From Pisaster brevispinus (taxonomy: Eukaryota > Echinodermata > Asteroidea > Forcipulatida > Asteriidae), in the NCBI GenBank assembly GCA_023634235.1, contig JAMKCF010000015.1, forward strand, positions 7,035,087 to 7,099,086: a DNA stretch of 64,000 nucleotides, written 5' to 3'. The translations under genes were made by a program, and so were the position numbers. The notes under the pieces were generated by a model that saw only the letters and a list, made by a program, of their open reading frames with translations, did no database searches and was not told the origin of the DNA. This document shows, piece by piece, positions 12,851 to 22,497 of the stretch; the stretch's first letter is position 1, and each line of letters starts with the position of its first letter.

Positions 12851-14323
12851 GTGAATGTACCAGTCAACATGGCGGACGGCCAGGGCAGCACGGAGCGTCA
12901 CTACCGACGACTGTTGGATAAGCTGAAATCCCGATCGAGTCGGATCTTCGTAAAGGCACAGATGCAGAACCGAACGCAGGAGACGAAGCTGAAATCGGTC
13001 GTCAAAATACTTGAGAAAGATCGTGATTTGAGGATACGGAAGGCGCATGAGGGAATTTGGAAAGTGACCACAAAGGCTTGTCCAGTGCCTAGGTTGGAAA
13101 AGACAGAAGGCATGCCGTCTTATCTATCATCACGACCCAAAGCAACAACCCTACCTACCCCAGCGGAGCTAGCGTCCCTCTTGCCCAAGAAAAGGGTAAC
13201 CCAACAACAGTATGCGGCTCAGCCAATCGGAGACAAACATCAGCCGCCTAAAGAGTATAGCAAAATATCCAAAAGGAAACTATCGACAATGACCCCGGAT
13301 CAAGTCCAGATTAGATATTACAGACAGGTTTTGAACGACTGGGAGCAAAAACTAGAAACATTCGGCGAAGAAACGGTTGAGAAACCGGAAGCAGGAGACC
13401 ACGGTGAGACTGTTGCGGGATTGAGTACGTTAGAGGGATCTCAAAAGAAACCAGTCGAGACAGACAGATTCTCAACAGTTGCTGATAGTTCAGCTGCTGA
13501 GGAGTCGGTTAGAATGGTGATGAGGAAGTTAGGCATACGCCCTCAATCGAGCCCACAGTATTATTCCTCTCAAAGAACCAGGGTGAAGAAAAAGCGCCCT
13601 CAGACGAGCATTGGGACTTGTGACGCAATCATGGAACAAAAATACGAATCCAAAAGTAAAGTATTGAAAACCAATTACTTGGACATGTACAAAATGCAGA
13701 TGAAGAACCACGTGACACGCATGAAAACTAAGGGTGTCATGCCAGCACCTTCAATACGCATGGATGAAACGGAAAAACAGCAACGGGATACAAAATCGCC
13801 CGCCAAATCTACGGCAGGACTATCTCGGGCCACAACACCCACCAAATCACAAAGTAAATTCGCAGCAGCCCCGTTCATTCCCGAAACGCGCGGTATCAAA
13901 ACTCCCGCCAAATCAGATACGCGATCTTCCACGCTGATGCAACAGACCGCCTCGTCCTCCTTGCGCAAGACTCCACGAATGCGCAGGGCCAGCACGCAGG
14001 TCATGACTCTGTCGGCCTTTGATAAACTCCACGACGAGGTGCAGCATTTACAGTCATACAGGAGTTTTAGGCGGGAGTCTCTGCAAGTGGACGACCCCGA
14101 CATAGCGAACATGGGCGACGTTGAAGACGGAGAGCTGTTCGAGGAAATGAAACGATGTCGGTACATTCGATGGACGAAAAACGACGAAGCAGTAATTGAA
14201 GAAATGAGCGAGAACGAACCGTTGCAGAGCCAGCTTGCTTTGTTGACGCTCAAATACACACCACAGAAAACTCCCACGAAGAAAAAAACTGCATGGGAAA
14301 CCATGCAAAGTGATGTGAATTAA
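12851..14323 (+). CDS. Orphan basic, low-complexity 490-residue protein (intronless coding region)
   Basis: A single uninterrupted frame encodes 490 residues. The first ATG is at 12851; the in-frame ATG at 12869 (CAACATGGCG) has a better initiation context, so the true product may start MADGQGST. I do not recognise the family. The protein is rich in Lys, Arg, Ser, Thr and Gln and is probably largely disordered. A predicted helical N-terminal part (residues about 15-70) contains RRLLDKLKSR and VVKILEKDRDLRIRKAHEG. A second helical block, IRYYRQVLNDWEQKLETF, lies near 155-172. The C-terminal half carries repeated Thr-Pro sites in basic context (RATTPTKS, IKTPAKS, RKTPRMR, TPQKTPTKKK), typical of proline-directed kinase substrates or microtubule- or nucleus-associated proteins; that reading is inference. 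The C-terminus has an acidic to aromatic block, DVEDGELFEEMKRCRYIRW. A good acceptor (TTCGTTTTCAG) at about 12766 suggests a spliced 5' UTR. Confidence 0.75.
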   Translation: MNVPVNMADGQGSTERHYRRLLDKLKSRSSRIFVKAQMQNRTQETKLKSVVKILEKDRDLRIRKAHEGIWKVTTKACPVPRLEKTEGMPSYLSSRPKATTLPTPAELASLLPKKRVTQQQYAAQPIGDKHQPPKEYSKISKRKLSTMTPDQVQIRYYRQVLNDWEQKLETFGEETVEKPEAGDHGETVAGLSTLEGSQKKPVETDRFSTVADSSAAEESVRMVMRKLGIRPQSSPQYYSSQRTRVKKKRPQTSIGTCDAIMEQKYESKSKVLKTNYLDMYKMQMKNHVTRMKTKGVMPAPSIRMDETEKQQRDTKSPAKSTAGLSRATTPTKSQSKFAAAPFIPETRGIKTPAKSDTRSSTLMQQTASSSLRKTPRMRRASTQVMTLSAFDKLHDEVQHLQSYRSFRRESLQVDDPDIANMGDVEDGELFEEMKRCRYIRWTKNDEAVIEEMSENEPLQSQLALLTLKYTPQKTPTKKKTAWETMQSDVN

Positions 14324-14533
14324 TTTTTAAACATTATTTTTAAGGAAATAATTTTAAAATAGGTTTTCCCGGCAAATTTAAGCAAAATTTAGTTCAGTTC
14401 ATGAAAACGCATTCGAATCCACGCATAATTCCCTAACTCGTTCAAACCAGTGTTTTTTTCTAGCTAGTACATGTATTGCGTTTGAACTTTGTTCTCTTTC
14501 ACACATGATTTCGTTCTCCTTGAGGTTCATTTA

Positions 14534-14588
14534 CGTTAGAGGGATCTCAAAAGAAACCAATCGAGACAGACAGATTCTCAACGGTTGC
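14534..14588 (+). repeat. 55-bp copy of the orphan gene's coding sequence in its 3' flank
   Basis: This segment repeats coding positions 13428-13482 with two substitutions, in the same orientation. It is flanked on both sides by the 13-base direct repeat TGAGGTTCATTTA (14521-14533 and 14589-14601). It sits about 210 bases after the stop codon, within the probable 3' UTR. Confidence 0.9.
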
Positions 14589-14948
14589 TGAGGTTCATTT
14601 ATAGACATAAGACTACTTTTTCAACATTCAGTTGATTTTCTACCGCCAATTTACAATTGATGAAACTGAATGGTTGACCAGCCTTTTGCTGCTGGCTTTT
14701 GCAAAATTGAACGGTCTTTGCGAGCTAATGATATTGAATGATCTTATTTGATCAGCAAATGCTAGTACAGTAAAACTGTTGAAATCAAATTACTCCATTT
14801 GGTTGTTAAATAATGATGCGACAGCGCATTCATTTTCAAACGAAACTGAATGACCCGGGTGTTAAATTTAGTTAATTTTTGTTGAAGTAGACCGGGAAAA
14901 CTACAGTAATTTCAAAGCTATTGTCTAAATCAAATTGACGTTAATGTT

Positions 14949-14954
14949 AATAAA
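14949..14954 (+). terminator. Candidate polyadenylation signal of the orphan gene
   Basis: AATAAA in GTTAATAAAAAC, about 630 bases after the stop. No closer canonical signal is seen. Confidence 0.35.
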
Positions 14955-15420
14955 AACAATTACAACTGTAAAATGTGTGTGTATAGTTTTGATTGTACAG
15001 AAAAGTTATAATCATGAAAATCACCGGATGGTACATTTTGGGGCGTTCTCAGTCTGTACTTATCATTCATACAAATCACTTCCTTAATTCACGCCGTCAA
15101 TTTGAATGTGCCCAAAATTTAAACGCATTATCTGGCGCAGTAAGTTTAATTTTAATGTACATTATAAAAACACATACGAAATGATCGTGTAGCAGTGCAT
15201 GTTCATTTTGAGTAGCGGGCATGGACCAATTCAAACTGCAGAGGGCGTTGCGTACAGCCGACGAGCGAAAGTAGTACAGTTTCAGTGCCGTGCTGAGTCG
15301 TGTTGTTGCGGTACTGGCAACGTATTGAGAATGCCCCCTTCCTGCAGCTGGATGGAGCTGTCAATGTGGCGTCCACGAGCACTGAACCCGTGAATTATTT
15401 TAGGGGTGCCTAAATGAAAT

Positions 15421-15668
15421 CCTATAACTCCTTCCTGCAGTGTAAAATGCTAAATATTCAGATATCCTCTTTAAATTAAAATACTTTGAAGGTCAGTTTT
15501 TTACATTAAAGAGGAAAATAATCCGTGCGCTCCTAAACCTTTATCCTCTGCTCAATTTGACACGGGTTGTCCCAATGTCGGTCGAGTTATTTTTCCTCCA
15601 AATAAAAACACCCCCACACTTGTGTAAATTTCCAAACATCTGAGCATCAGACTTGAAAAACATGGCCC
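15421..15668. repeat. Dispersed repeat family 3, copy 1
   Basis: It shares ATGCTAAATATT, TTTATCCTCNGCTCAAT, CTCCAAATAAAAACACC and GAGCATCANNCTTGAAAAA with 52395-52620, in the same order and orientation. No coding potential. Confidence 0.7.
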
Positions 15669-16032
15669 ACATCTGCGAAACGTTTTGAAACGAGATGAGG
15701 GGTTTGTTTTTAATACAAAGAGTGTAACCTGCTAATAAGAGCAAGGGAAACCATTAACACGTATAAAGATTGGCCAAGAGGACAGGATTGATCATAGTTG
15801 AATCAGAGAATATAAATGGGACCACACAAAACTACCCGCAAGGGGGGAGGGGAAGGCGGCGATATTGTCCACCGACTTTGACACCCGGATATCCGAGCAC
15901 GGTCGGACTACTGTGGCCCGGACTACTACGTGCTGAAATGTCCAGCTACGTCACCCGGATAGTCGAACACGCCGGATAGCTGAGACCGTGACACCGGAGG
16001 CACAATGTGCCTCGACCATGTACCCATGAACC

Positions 16033-16198
16033 GTGGTGTAGAAATGCCCAACTAGCTTACTGGGGTGTAGAAATGCCCAACTACTACCATAACCGGCGTA
16101 TAGAAACGCTCAACTAGCTATACCATAACCAGTGCGTATAGAAATGTCAAACTAGCTACCATATCGGGGTGAAGAAATGCCCAACTAGCTACGTATTC
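16033..16198. repeat. Minisatellite, about 35-45-bp unit
   Basis: Four to five imperfect units carry the core GTAGAAATGCCCAACTAGCT, with variable spacers such as ACCATAACCGG. It lies just beyond the 3' end of the minus-strand Wnt8 gene. Confidence 0.85.
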
Positions 16199-16544
16199 GG
16201 AATGGAACATTCCCATAACAAGCTCCCCAAACACCTCATTTAAAAAAAATAATCACACGCAAATTTGACTTTGTTTTCAACATTTATTGTAAACAACCAA
16301 CTACCAAGTGCACATCAATTAAATTTGAAAAGTGAATTAAATTTACTCTTTTTGTAAGTTGTAAAATTGGTCGCTTCAAAATTGCATGCTGAACGTCCAT
16401 TCGGGTCATATTTTTTTAAATGAAAATATGTTATAATTTACTTTTTATAGTTAAACTTATGAAAAAATGAAGCTAGCGATCTTGGTCATACGAATGTGAC
16501 ATTTTCCTAACTGAAACCCACAGGAGCTGTTACATGTATAGTAA

Positions 16545-16550
16545 TTTATT
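16545..16550 (-). terminator. Candidate Wnt8 polyadenylation signal
   Basis: On the minus strand the bases read AATAAA (CCAATAAATTAC), about 120 bases beyond the Wnt8 stop codon. Another minus-strand AATAAA lies near 16280. Confidence 0.5.
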
Positions 16551-16671
16551 GGTCTATAAAAAAATGTACATATTTACAAACTAAACAATTTACCAGACTT
16601 GGAACGTAATATTTTTGAGATATTCAAAATAAAGTTAGCAAATCCTAAGAGTTCTTTGCCACAAGAGGGCG

Positions 16672-17199
16672 TTAAAGTCTGGTTCTAGTCTCACTCTTCC
16701 GCGCACAGGTCAGCTTGGTGACTTCCCGTGTGCATGTCTCACACTGAACCTCACAGCACCAATGGAATTTACAGTTACAGCTGGAAGAAACTACAACTCT
16801 TGTCCGTTTAACGCTAAGTCCACATGATGTGCACAGCCGCTTACAGCTTCGGGCCTCCCATTCAGTCACCTCATCAGTACCTCGTCCACGCAAGCACTCA
16901 CGATCTAATGTCCCAACTGCACCAATGGTAGAATTGAGTTGACAGTAATTTGGCGACTGCTCGAGAAAGACTAAGTCGGTCTTGTCCACAGGTTCGCTGT
17001 CCTTGGCGTCTTTGGATTTCACCTCGCTGGGGAAGAGGTTACCGTTGATGTAGTCTACCAGCACAGCCGTCTCGTAGCGTTTGCGAAGGGCCTCACCGAT
17101 GATGTCAAAAGCACCGAGTTGATCCCAGCAAGTTTGGATGGAGCAACTACCTGAGACGCCATGACATTTACAGCGACGGTTAAGAGTCTGCCGAACAGC
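16672..17199 (-). CDS. wnt8: wnt8 coding exon 6 (terminal)
   Basis: Encodes residues 179-353, [15 protein letters not shown] to KSETRTRL, and ends in TAA. The acceptor reads CTTATCAACAG on the minus strand. The exon holds the lipid-bearing thumb and the cysteine-rich C-terminal domain. Confidence 0.95.
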   Translation of the reverse strand, partial: AVRQTLNRRCKCHGVSGSCSIQTCWDQLGAFDIIGEALRKRYETAVLVDYINGNLFPSEVKSKDAKDSEPVDKTDLVFLEQSPNYCQLNSTIGAVGTLDRECLRGRGTDEVTEWEARSCKRLCTSCGLSVKRTRVVVSSSCNCKFHWCCEVQCETCTREVTKLTCARKSETRTRL

Positions 17200-20100
17200 C
17201 TGTTGATAAGAAAGTGGGAATAAATCACGGTCAAAAATATATAAATAAATATACATCAAACTAAAGGGAAACAGCTCGAATCCATACGAACTTCGTTCAA
17301 AATGTTCGGGTCTTCCAAATGAAAACGACTGGCATTCAAGGACGACATCAAGTGTTATTACTCTAGAGAGACCGAAACGAGTCTTACCTTTCGACCGATG
17401 TCATTGTTATGGAGATTCATCAAGGCCAGAGCATCCTCCCCCTGCTCCATTCCATCTACGAAGACCTTGGAAATTCTCTCGCCAAACCTGATGTTGTCAC
17501 TGCAGCCACCCCATTGCCAACCATCACCACCTAAAAAGGGAGAAAACGTAGAGTCTATATTCCAAGCTAAAATGAGAACTTAATTGACCCTTTGACTTGG
17601 CCAAACTAGATGCATCACAGAGCATGTCAAACAAATTTGTAACGTGGATAACCTTTAAACTTGTACGGGGCCTAATATATTTGTTTATCATTTATAAATA
17701 TTGTGATACAAGTATTTTTGTTCAAGCTGATCCATCAGAAATTGTAGCACAACGTTGTTGCGTGCATTTGAAATATTCTCATTTTAATTAGCAATGCTTA
17801 CCTTCCTTTCCCCCTCTCTTTGTCTCGTCACAACCGCAGCTTTCAAAGTTTCCCAAGGAGCAGTTCCGGGTCAACGAGTACATGACCCCAGCTGAGCTAA
17901 TTGCGTGGACGAAAGACATCTCCCTTGTCGCTGAAATTAAAGCATGGTAAATACATAACAAAATTAAAACATGGCTAAGCAAAACTGAAAAGAAACTTCG
18001 CTAAATGAGACCTACATTAACATGAATGAAATATTCTTGCAAGATTATCGTTGGGGTTTTCATTGTTAGATGAAAAAAAGACTTGAGGTAAAAGTAATGT
18101 ATCCATGGTTGAACAATTTTGGGGGTGGGTTGTTTTTTGCAACTTTATAGAAAGAATTGGAAATCGTTATCTCGTTCAACTTCTCTAAAACGAGATACTA
18201 AAGATAGTGACATAATGCGTTCGTTTGTTTAGTTTTCATGTTTTGTAAATTTTTCTGTAAGTTAAGGGAATTTCCTTCCGAGAATAACTGTACTTACGGA
18301 GTGGTTCGTTCAAGAGGGCTAAAGATCCCTCCGGGCAGTTCCAGCGATCCCAGAGGAACCGTCGCCGGCATTCTTTCATCGCAGTAACCGCCCCGGCGCT
18401 CACACTGTCCGAGTAAGTGATGTATCGCTGAATACCCTATGGTTGAAGAAAAACGAAAAACATTGAAGATCAGGGGGTTTTTTTAAGTGAGAATGTTTTC
18501 AATACTATATGTCTCCGGTTATATAATTGTAAGAGCTGGGGAAGGTAAAGGCTCGGCGCTCTTTTAAAATACGGATTTAATTACATGATTCAGTCCGGCT
18601 TGAATGATGAGTAATGTGAAACGAAGAACGCCCGCCGGAACCTTTGACTTGCCGCGACTTAAAAAAAACCTTCCTCTATTTGAAAACACACCACATGGTT
18701 CAATGCCTTAATCCCAACTGATTCTGCCAGTGTGGCCAGCTAATTTACTGATTACTAAGAAGGGTTTTGAACCTGCCGGGTGAGTGGAATAAATAATTGA
18801 TGTTGTTAGGGGAGTATTAATTAAGTGACCCTCTCTCTATAGACAGATGAACAATATAAGTAAAAGGTTGTTAGGAAACTTGTTAACCTCCACCCCCAGC
18901 TTACAATAATCTTATTGAAAAAACATGACCCCACGCTGGGAAAGGAAATACAAACTTGTGAGAAGGGTTGTTCATTTGGCATGGGGGTTCGAGTGAAGTT
19001 CTGTTGTCATTGGTCTGAGATTGGATTTATAAATGAGTCACCAGGTATTGCTCTCAATGTTGCCTTCAAGATTTGAGGGAATTCTAATGACGATTGGTCA
19101 GAATGTAATGTTAGGTATAATGTGAGGCCGACTCGGCAGTCTCAATTCAAGACGTTTTGTTGAGTGGGTGCTGAGGGGGGTCAAACACCGTCTAGAAATG
19201 CGCGAGAAAAATAGACACATTAGAGGACAAAAGAGGGCATCCTTGGAGAGCATGTCACATCCTGTCAGTTAAAGTACTGTCCTTAAATCTTACCTCGAGG
19301 GCCCTAAGAAGATGACACTCAAGGGGGAAAAAACCCAACCACAAAACTTTTCAAGAACACAAGAGACTTTTAGTCATGGAGAGCAGAGCTCAGCGGAAGA
19401 TTTTTTATTTGTGTGGAGGAGGTTATCAATTGAAGGACCTATCATGAAACTTCAAGTCAAAATGAAGAGAATATTTTTGTCACTTACTTTAGAACCGGAG
19501 ATGAGCAGGTTGCTAGCGGGTGACCTGAAATTAAAGAAAATATGACTGAAAGTTTAGGAAATATGTCCACATGCAACGTAGCTTCGGTGTTCAGACTTTG
19601 TCTTCGTTTCTGTCTGCCCTAAACAATATGGTATATACAGAATTGAAAAAACTGACAAAATGGTCGCAGACAGTGTTCATGTTTTGTGTTATCAACCATA
19701 TACATGAAATAACTAATACAAATTTGGCTTAATCTGTTGGGTGAATTAGGAGAAAATAGTAAAACCATGCACATTTCTCAGCATGAAAACACATTGTCCT
19801 CAATTTTGGTTGTGATCACCGAAATCAGCTGTTGTTTTTCTCTGAAATTATTGTGTGTTTTTTTAGGTTTTCAGAAACAGTTTTTCGAATATGACTTCAT
19901 TTCAGAGGGAAATATTTCAGAAGAAAAAAGTTCTAGGTTGAACGTCAGAATTTCATGATAAGTGAGCTTTCAGACTAAATTAATTAACGATTGTTTTGTC
20001 ACTTTACCCTTCAACAGCTCTTGGTTGAATGTATGCTAAGATTGGACTTTTTGTTCACATCATTCAAACTTGTTGATATAATCTGACTTCAAAAAGTTAG

Positions 20101-20347
20101 TTTGTTTCTTACAAAAATTGTTCGTAAAGATGGTTCGTTAAGTTACGACATAAAAGATGGTTCAATAAAGTACGCACGCTTTCGCAGGACACCCTTTGGC
20201 AAGCTTCAAGCTGTATTTAATTAGTAAAATTGAATTAAAACTAAAAAGAAAAGTTACTTACCATCCACGATCAAACAACTGTCCATCTATCGCAGCCATT
20301 ACGGACATAGATAAGATGAACTGGAAATTTATCCACTCGGCATACAT
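16672..20347 (-). CDS. wnt8: Wnt8 secreted signalling protein, complete gene in six coding exons
   Basis: Coding exons in transcript order are 20262-20347, 19488-19524, 18298-18436, 17802-17930, 17388-17530 and 16672-17199. They sum to 1062 bases, giving 353 residues, and every intron phase closes. The protein starts [22 protein letters not shown], a hydrophobic signal-like N-terminus. Wnt hallmarks follow: [14 protein letters not shown], the Wnt8-type [63 protein letters not shown] (residues 188-197, with the usual palmitoleoylation serine at about 194) and the C-terminal [18 protein letters not shown]. The segment EQSPNYC, TIGAVGT, CGLSV and FHWCC fits Wnt8 better than other subfamilies. 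Wnt8 is a secreted Frizzled ligand that drives beta-catenin signalling in endomesoderm and posterior patterning. An in-frame stop lies five codons before the chosen ATG. Subfamily assignment rests on remembered family patterns. Confidence 0.93.
17388..17530 (-). CDS. wnt8: wnt8 coding exon 5
   Basis: Encodes [20 protein letters not shown] through [10 protein letters not shown] (residues 131-178). Acceptor CTTTTTAG and donor AAG|GTAAGA on the minus strand. It joins exon 6 in phase 0. Confidence 0.95.
17802..17930 (-). CDS. wnt8: wnt8 coding exon 4
   Basis: Encodes [20 protein letters not shown] to KRGGKEG (residues 88-131), the most diagnostic Wnt8 stretch. Acceptor TTTCAG and donor GTAAGC on the minus strand. 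Confidence 0.95.
18298..18436 (-). CDS. wnt8: wnt8 coding exon 3
   Basis: Encodes [38 protein letters not shown] and ALLNEPL (residues 42-88). Acceptor CAACCATAG and donor GTAAGT. The WDRWNCP motif is common to Wnt proteins. Confidence 0.95.
19488..19524 (-). CDS. wnt8: wnt8 coding exon 2 (37 bases)
   Basis: A short exon encoding [13 protein letters not shown] (residues 29-41, with a split first codon). Acceptor AATTTCAG and donor AAA|GTAAGT. It corresponds to the WSVNNFLMTGPK-like segment at the mature N-terminus of other Wnt8 proteins. Confidence 0.88.
19633..20010 (+). mobile_element. MITE family 1, copy 3 (wnt8 intron 1)
   Basis: Same order of landmarks as the copy at 7018: GACAAAATGGTCGCAGACAG, AACCATGCAC, TTTCAGAGGGAAATATTTCA and GCTTTCAGACTAAA. 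It lies between wnt8 coding exons 1 and 2. Confidence 0.8.
20262..20347 (-). CDS. wnt8: wnt8 coding exon 1 (signal peptide)
   Basis: Encodes [20 protein letters not shown] and DGQLFDRG plus two bases of the next codon; donor GGATG|GTAAGT. A minus-strand in-frame TAG lies five codons upstream, which fixes the start. Confidence 0.88.
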
Positions 20348-20560
20348 GATGGCGAACAACTACTTTAAAAGAACTAGCAAGAATAATTATCAATAGTAGT
20401 GAAGTAAATTCCCTGAGGATCGTTTTGATAGGATGTTGTCGACTTGAAGCCCGAGTTGAAACTGAAGATGAAAGGATGTCTAACTGATAGAAGTATTGGA
20501 GGAGGCAACAAAAGACGTCATTGACAAGTGATGTGATTCGCCCTGACAGGGCACGTCTAT

Positions 20561-20575
20561 CCCCGCCCAGCCAAT
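20561..20575 (-). promoter_or_regulatory. GC box and CCAAT box upstream of wnt8
   Basis: Plus-strand CCCCGCCCAGCCAAT, which on the minus strand reads ATTGGCTGGGCGGGG. It sits about 215-230 bases upstream of the wnt8 ATG, a normal proximal-promoter position. A CRE-like TGACGTC lies at about 20515-20522 and one TCF/LEF-type CTTTGAA at 20609-20615 (minus strand). These are motif matches only. Confidence 0.4.
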
Positions 20576-21850
20576 CATGTGTGCCGTACCACCTGAATGC
20601 ATCGGCACTTCAAAGTCGACCACGGTGTTTAAAGGCTTAGTGGCGTCTTTGCGTTGGAGGGGTGACCCGCTGGGCACTCACGCGTTAGGGCGGCGGTGTG
20701 TTTCTGCCTGGCCTGCTCACAATGCGGTCCTCCCGTTCGCCCAAAGAACCGATTATCTTCAACCACGTATAGGTTTCAAAAGTAAGAGACTCGCTGGGTA
20801 ATGACGCTTCTTTCCCCCAAGCGAAGGCCTCTTAAAATCCATTACATGGTAAACCTCAGACTTTCTTCTACTGGGAGTGGATTAGATGGGCATATTGTAC
20901 TTCCATTTGGAGGGGAAAGGTTATTTGCAGAAATGACAAAGGAGAGAACCTAGGCTATTTTCTGGTTTCTTATCCCTGCACCAAGGAGTGTCACTCAAAA
21001 AAGACTGGGGCCTACAAGAAGTATCAAGTCATGCTTATCTGAGTGTGTTTCTTTCTGGAAAGGTTGAAACAACCTCCAGTTTGACATTTTTTAATTGTTA
21101 TTCATGAGAGTCTGACGGCAAATTATTGGGCAATATTCAACATAGAGTGAAATAGATTTAAGTAGTCCTAAACAGATTCCATGTATTTAGTATTAAAGAT
21201 GTGATTTATACCCTTTCCTTCTGAGTTGACATCGAGATGATTGGCAAGAATTCCATTTTATTGACAATATTTTGCCTGTCTCGTCTGAACTGGGTTGCTA
21301 TATAAGTATTTTTAGAGACATTGAAAGTACAAAATGCACCCTCGGGACCAATTCTACCATCCATAGATAAGTATACACGTGTAAGTTGAATTACTATTTT
21401 AAGAGTATTTGCGTCCAACATTACACAATATGAAAAACTCAAACATGTGATTTACAGATCAGCGAGCGCCTGTTCCTGTCTGGCCTAGTTTGATTTGATA
21501 AAATGGAATGCTTTAAGAAAAGGTGATCTGTTGGTAAAAAGGGAAATTGACATGACATTTAAAGTCAAGTTAGATGGTGATTTTGTTTTTGGGGTTTTTT
21601 TTTTCTTTTTTTTCTTTTCTTTTTTTCTTTTTTACTTAAGAATAACCGGGATAAGGAGGTTGCTTGCTCTAGACATGCAATAGTAGTTCAACATTTATCA
21701 ATTCAATTTACTTCGACATTTTTTGGAAATATTGTGGTTTGAAGAATTGTTATGAGTTGGATGGTGCAATCATACATTAGGTCACGTGTGAGTACAGAAC
21801 CATTAGGGGATACGGTCAATAACAATCGAATCGTCGGGTATCGGGTGTGT

Positions 21851-21924
21851 TAGTTTGTTTGTTTGTTGGGGTGTTGGGGAGTTTGTTTGTTTGTTTGTTT
21901 GTTTGTTTGTTTGTTTGTTTGTTC
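21851..21924. repeat. GTTT microsatellite
   Basis: Tandem GTTT units interrupted once by GGGGTGTTGGGGA. It lies in the shared upstream region of wnt8 and CatSper3. Confidence 0.95.
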
Positions 21925-22017
21925 CTTCCAGCCTTAATTTGGTTTCGTAAGTTTCAATCCGGTAAGGCAAGATGGCAGGGTACGATGGGCATGAGGTTGT
22001 CACGGATTGGGTTGGTT

Positions 22018-22058
22018 CCATTGATCTCCATTCATTCATTATTGATGGAGATCAATGG
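22018..22058. repeat. 14-bp perfect hairpin
   Basis: CCATTGATCTCCAT (22018-22031) and its exact reverse complement (22045-22058) flank a 13-base loop. It lies about 230 bases upstream of the CatSper3 ATG. The same arm sequence recurs at 27438-27452 in CatSper3 intron 7. Confidence 0.85.
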
Positions 22059-22290
22059 TTGGTTCGCAACACCTGTACTGAAACGCGCCTGGCGCCCCGC
22101 ACGGCGCAGAGCGTGCTTGGCAGAGCGCGTCGTGTACGCCTTGCGCATTCAAAAACGGTATACGTTTATTTGATCGAACAGAAAAATCTTTATTCGATCT
22201 CGATGACCATAAACTATGCACTGCGAACAAATTAAATCAAAAGACTGGTTGTTTCGTTTTAAGTTTAGCCGTTGAGTATAGTAGCTAAAC

Positions 22291-22497
22291 ATGTCGGAAG
22301 AGAGTATTGTCTCGGACACAGGCAGCGACCTGATTATCGATGACGAGGGGCCAGAGCGTCGCTGGGTCCGGTGCGATTTGGCTTTTCACCGCTTCGTGGT
22401 GAAAATCACCGAGTCGACAGCTTTCAATGCTGTTATCATGTTCACCATTGTACTCAATGCTATCGCAATGGCTCTGGAGACCGACTTCACTCTCAAG
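22291..22497 (+). CDS. CATSPER3: CatSper3 coding exon 1
   Basis: Starts ATGTCGGAAGAG; encodes residues 1-69 with an acidic N-terminus (SEESIVSDTGSDLIIDDEG) and S1. Donor CTCAAG|GTAAAC, phase 0. Confidence 0.9.

Noticed and set aside
13675..14304. 209-codon open frame on the minus strand
   Set aside because: It lies antisense within the 490-codon gene and reflects its codon composition; no independent family signal.
21847..22173. 108-codon open frame beginning in the GTTT repeat
   Set aside because: Composition of the microsatellite plus random sequence; it lies in the wnt8/CatSper3 upstream region.
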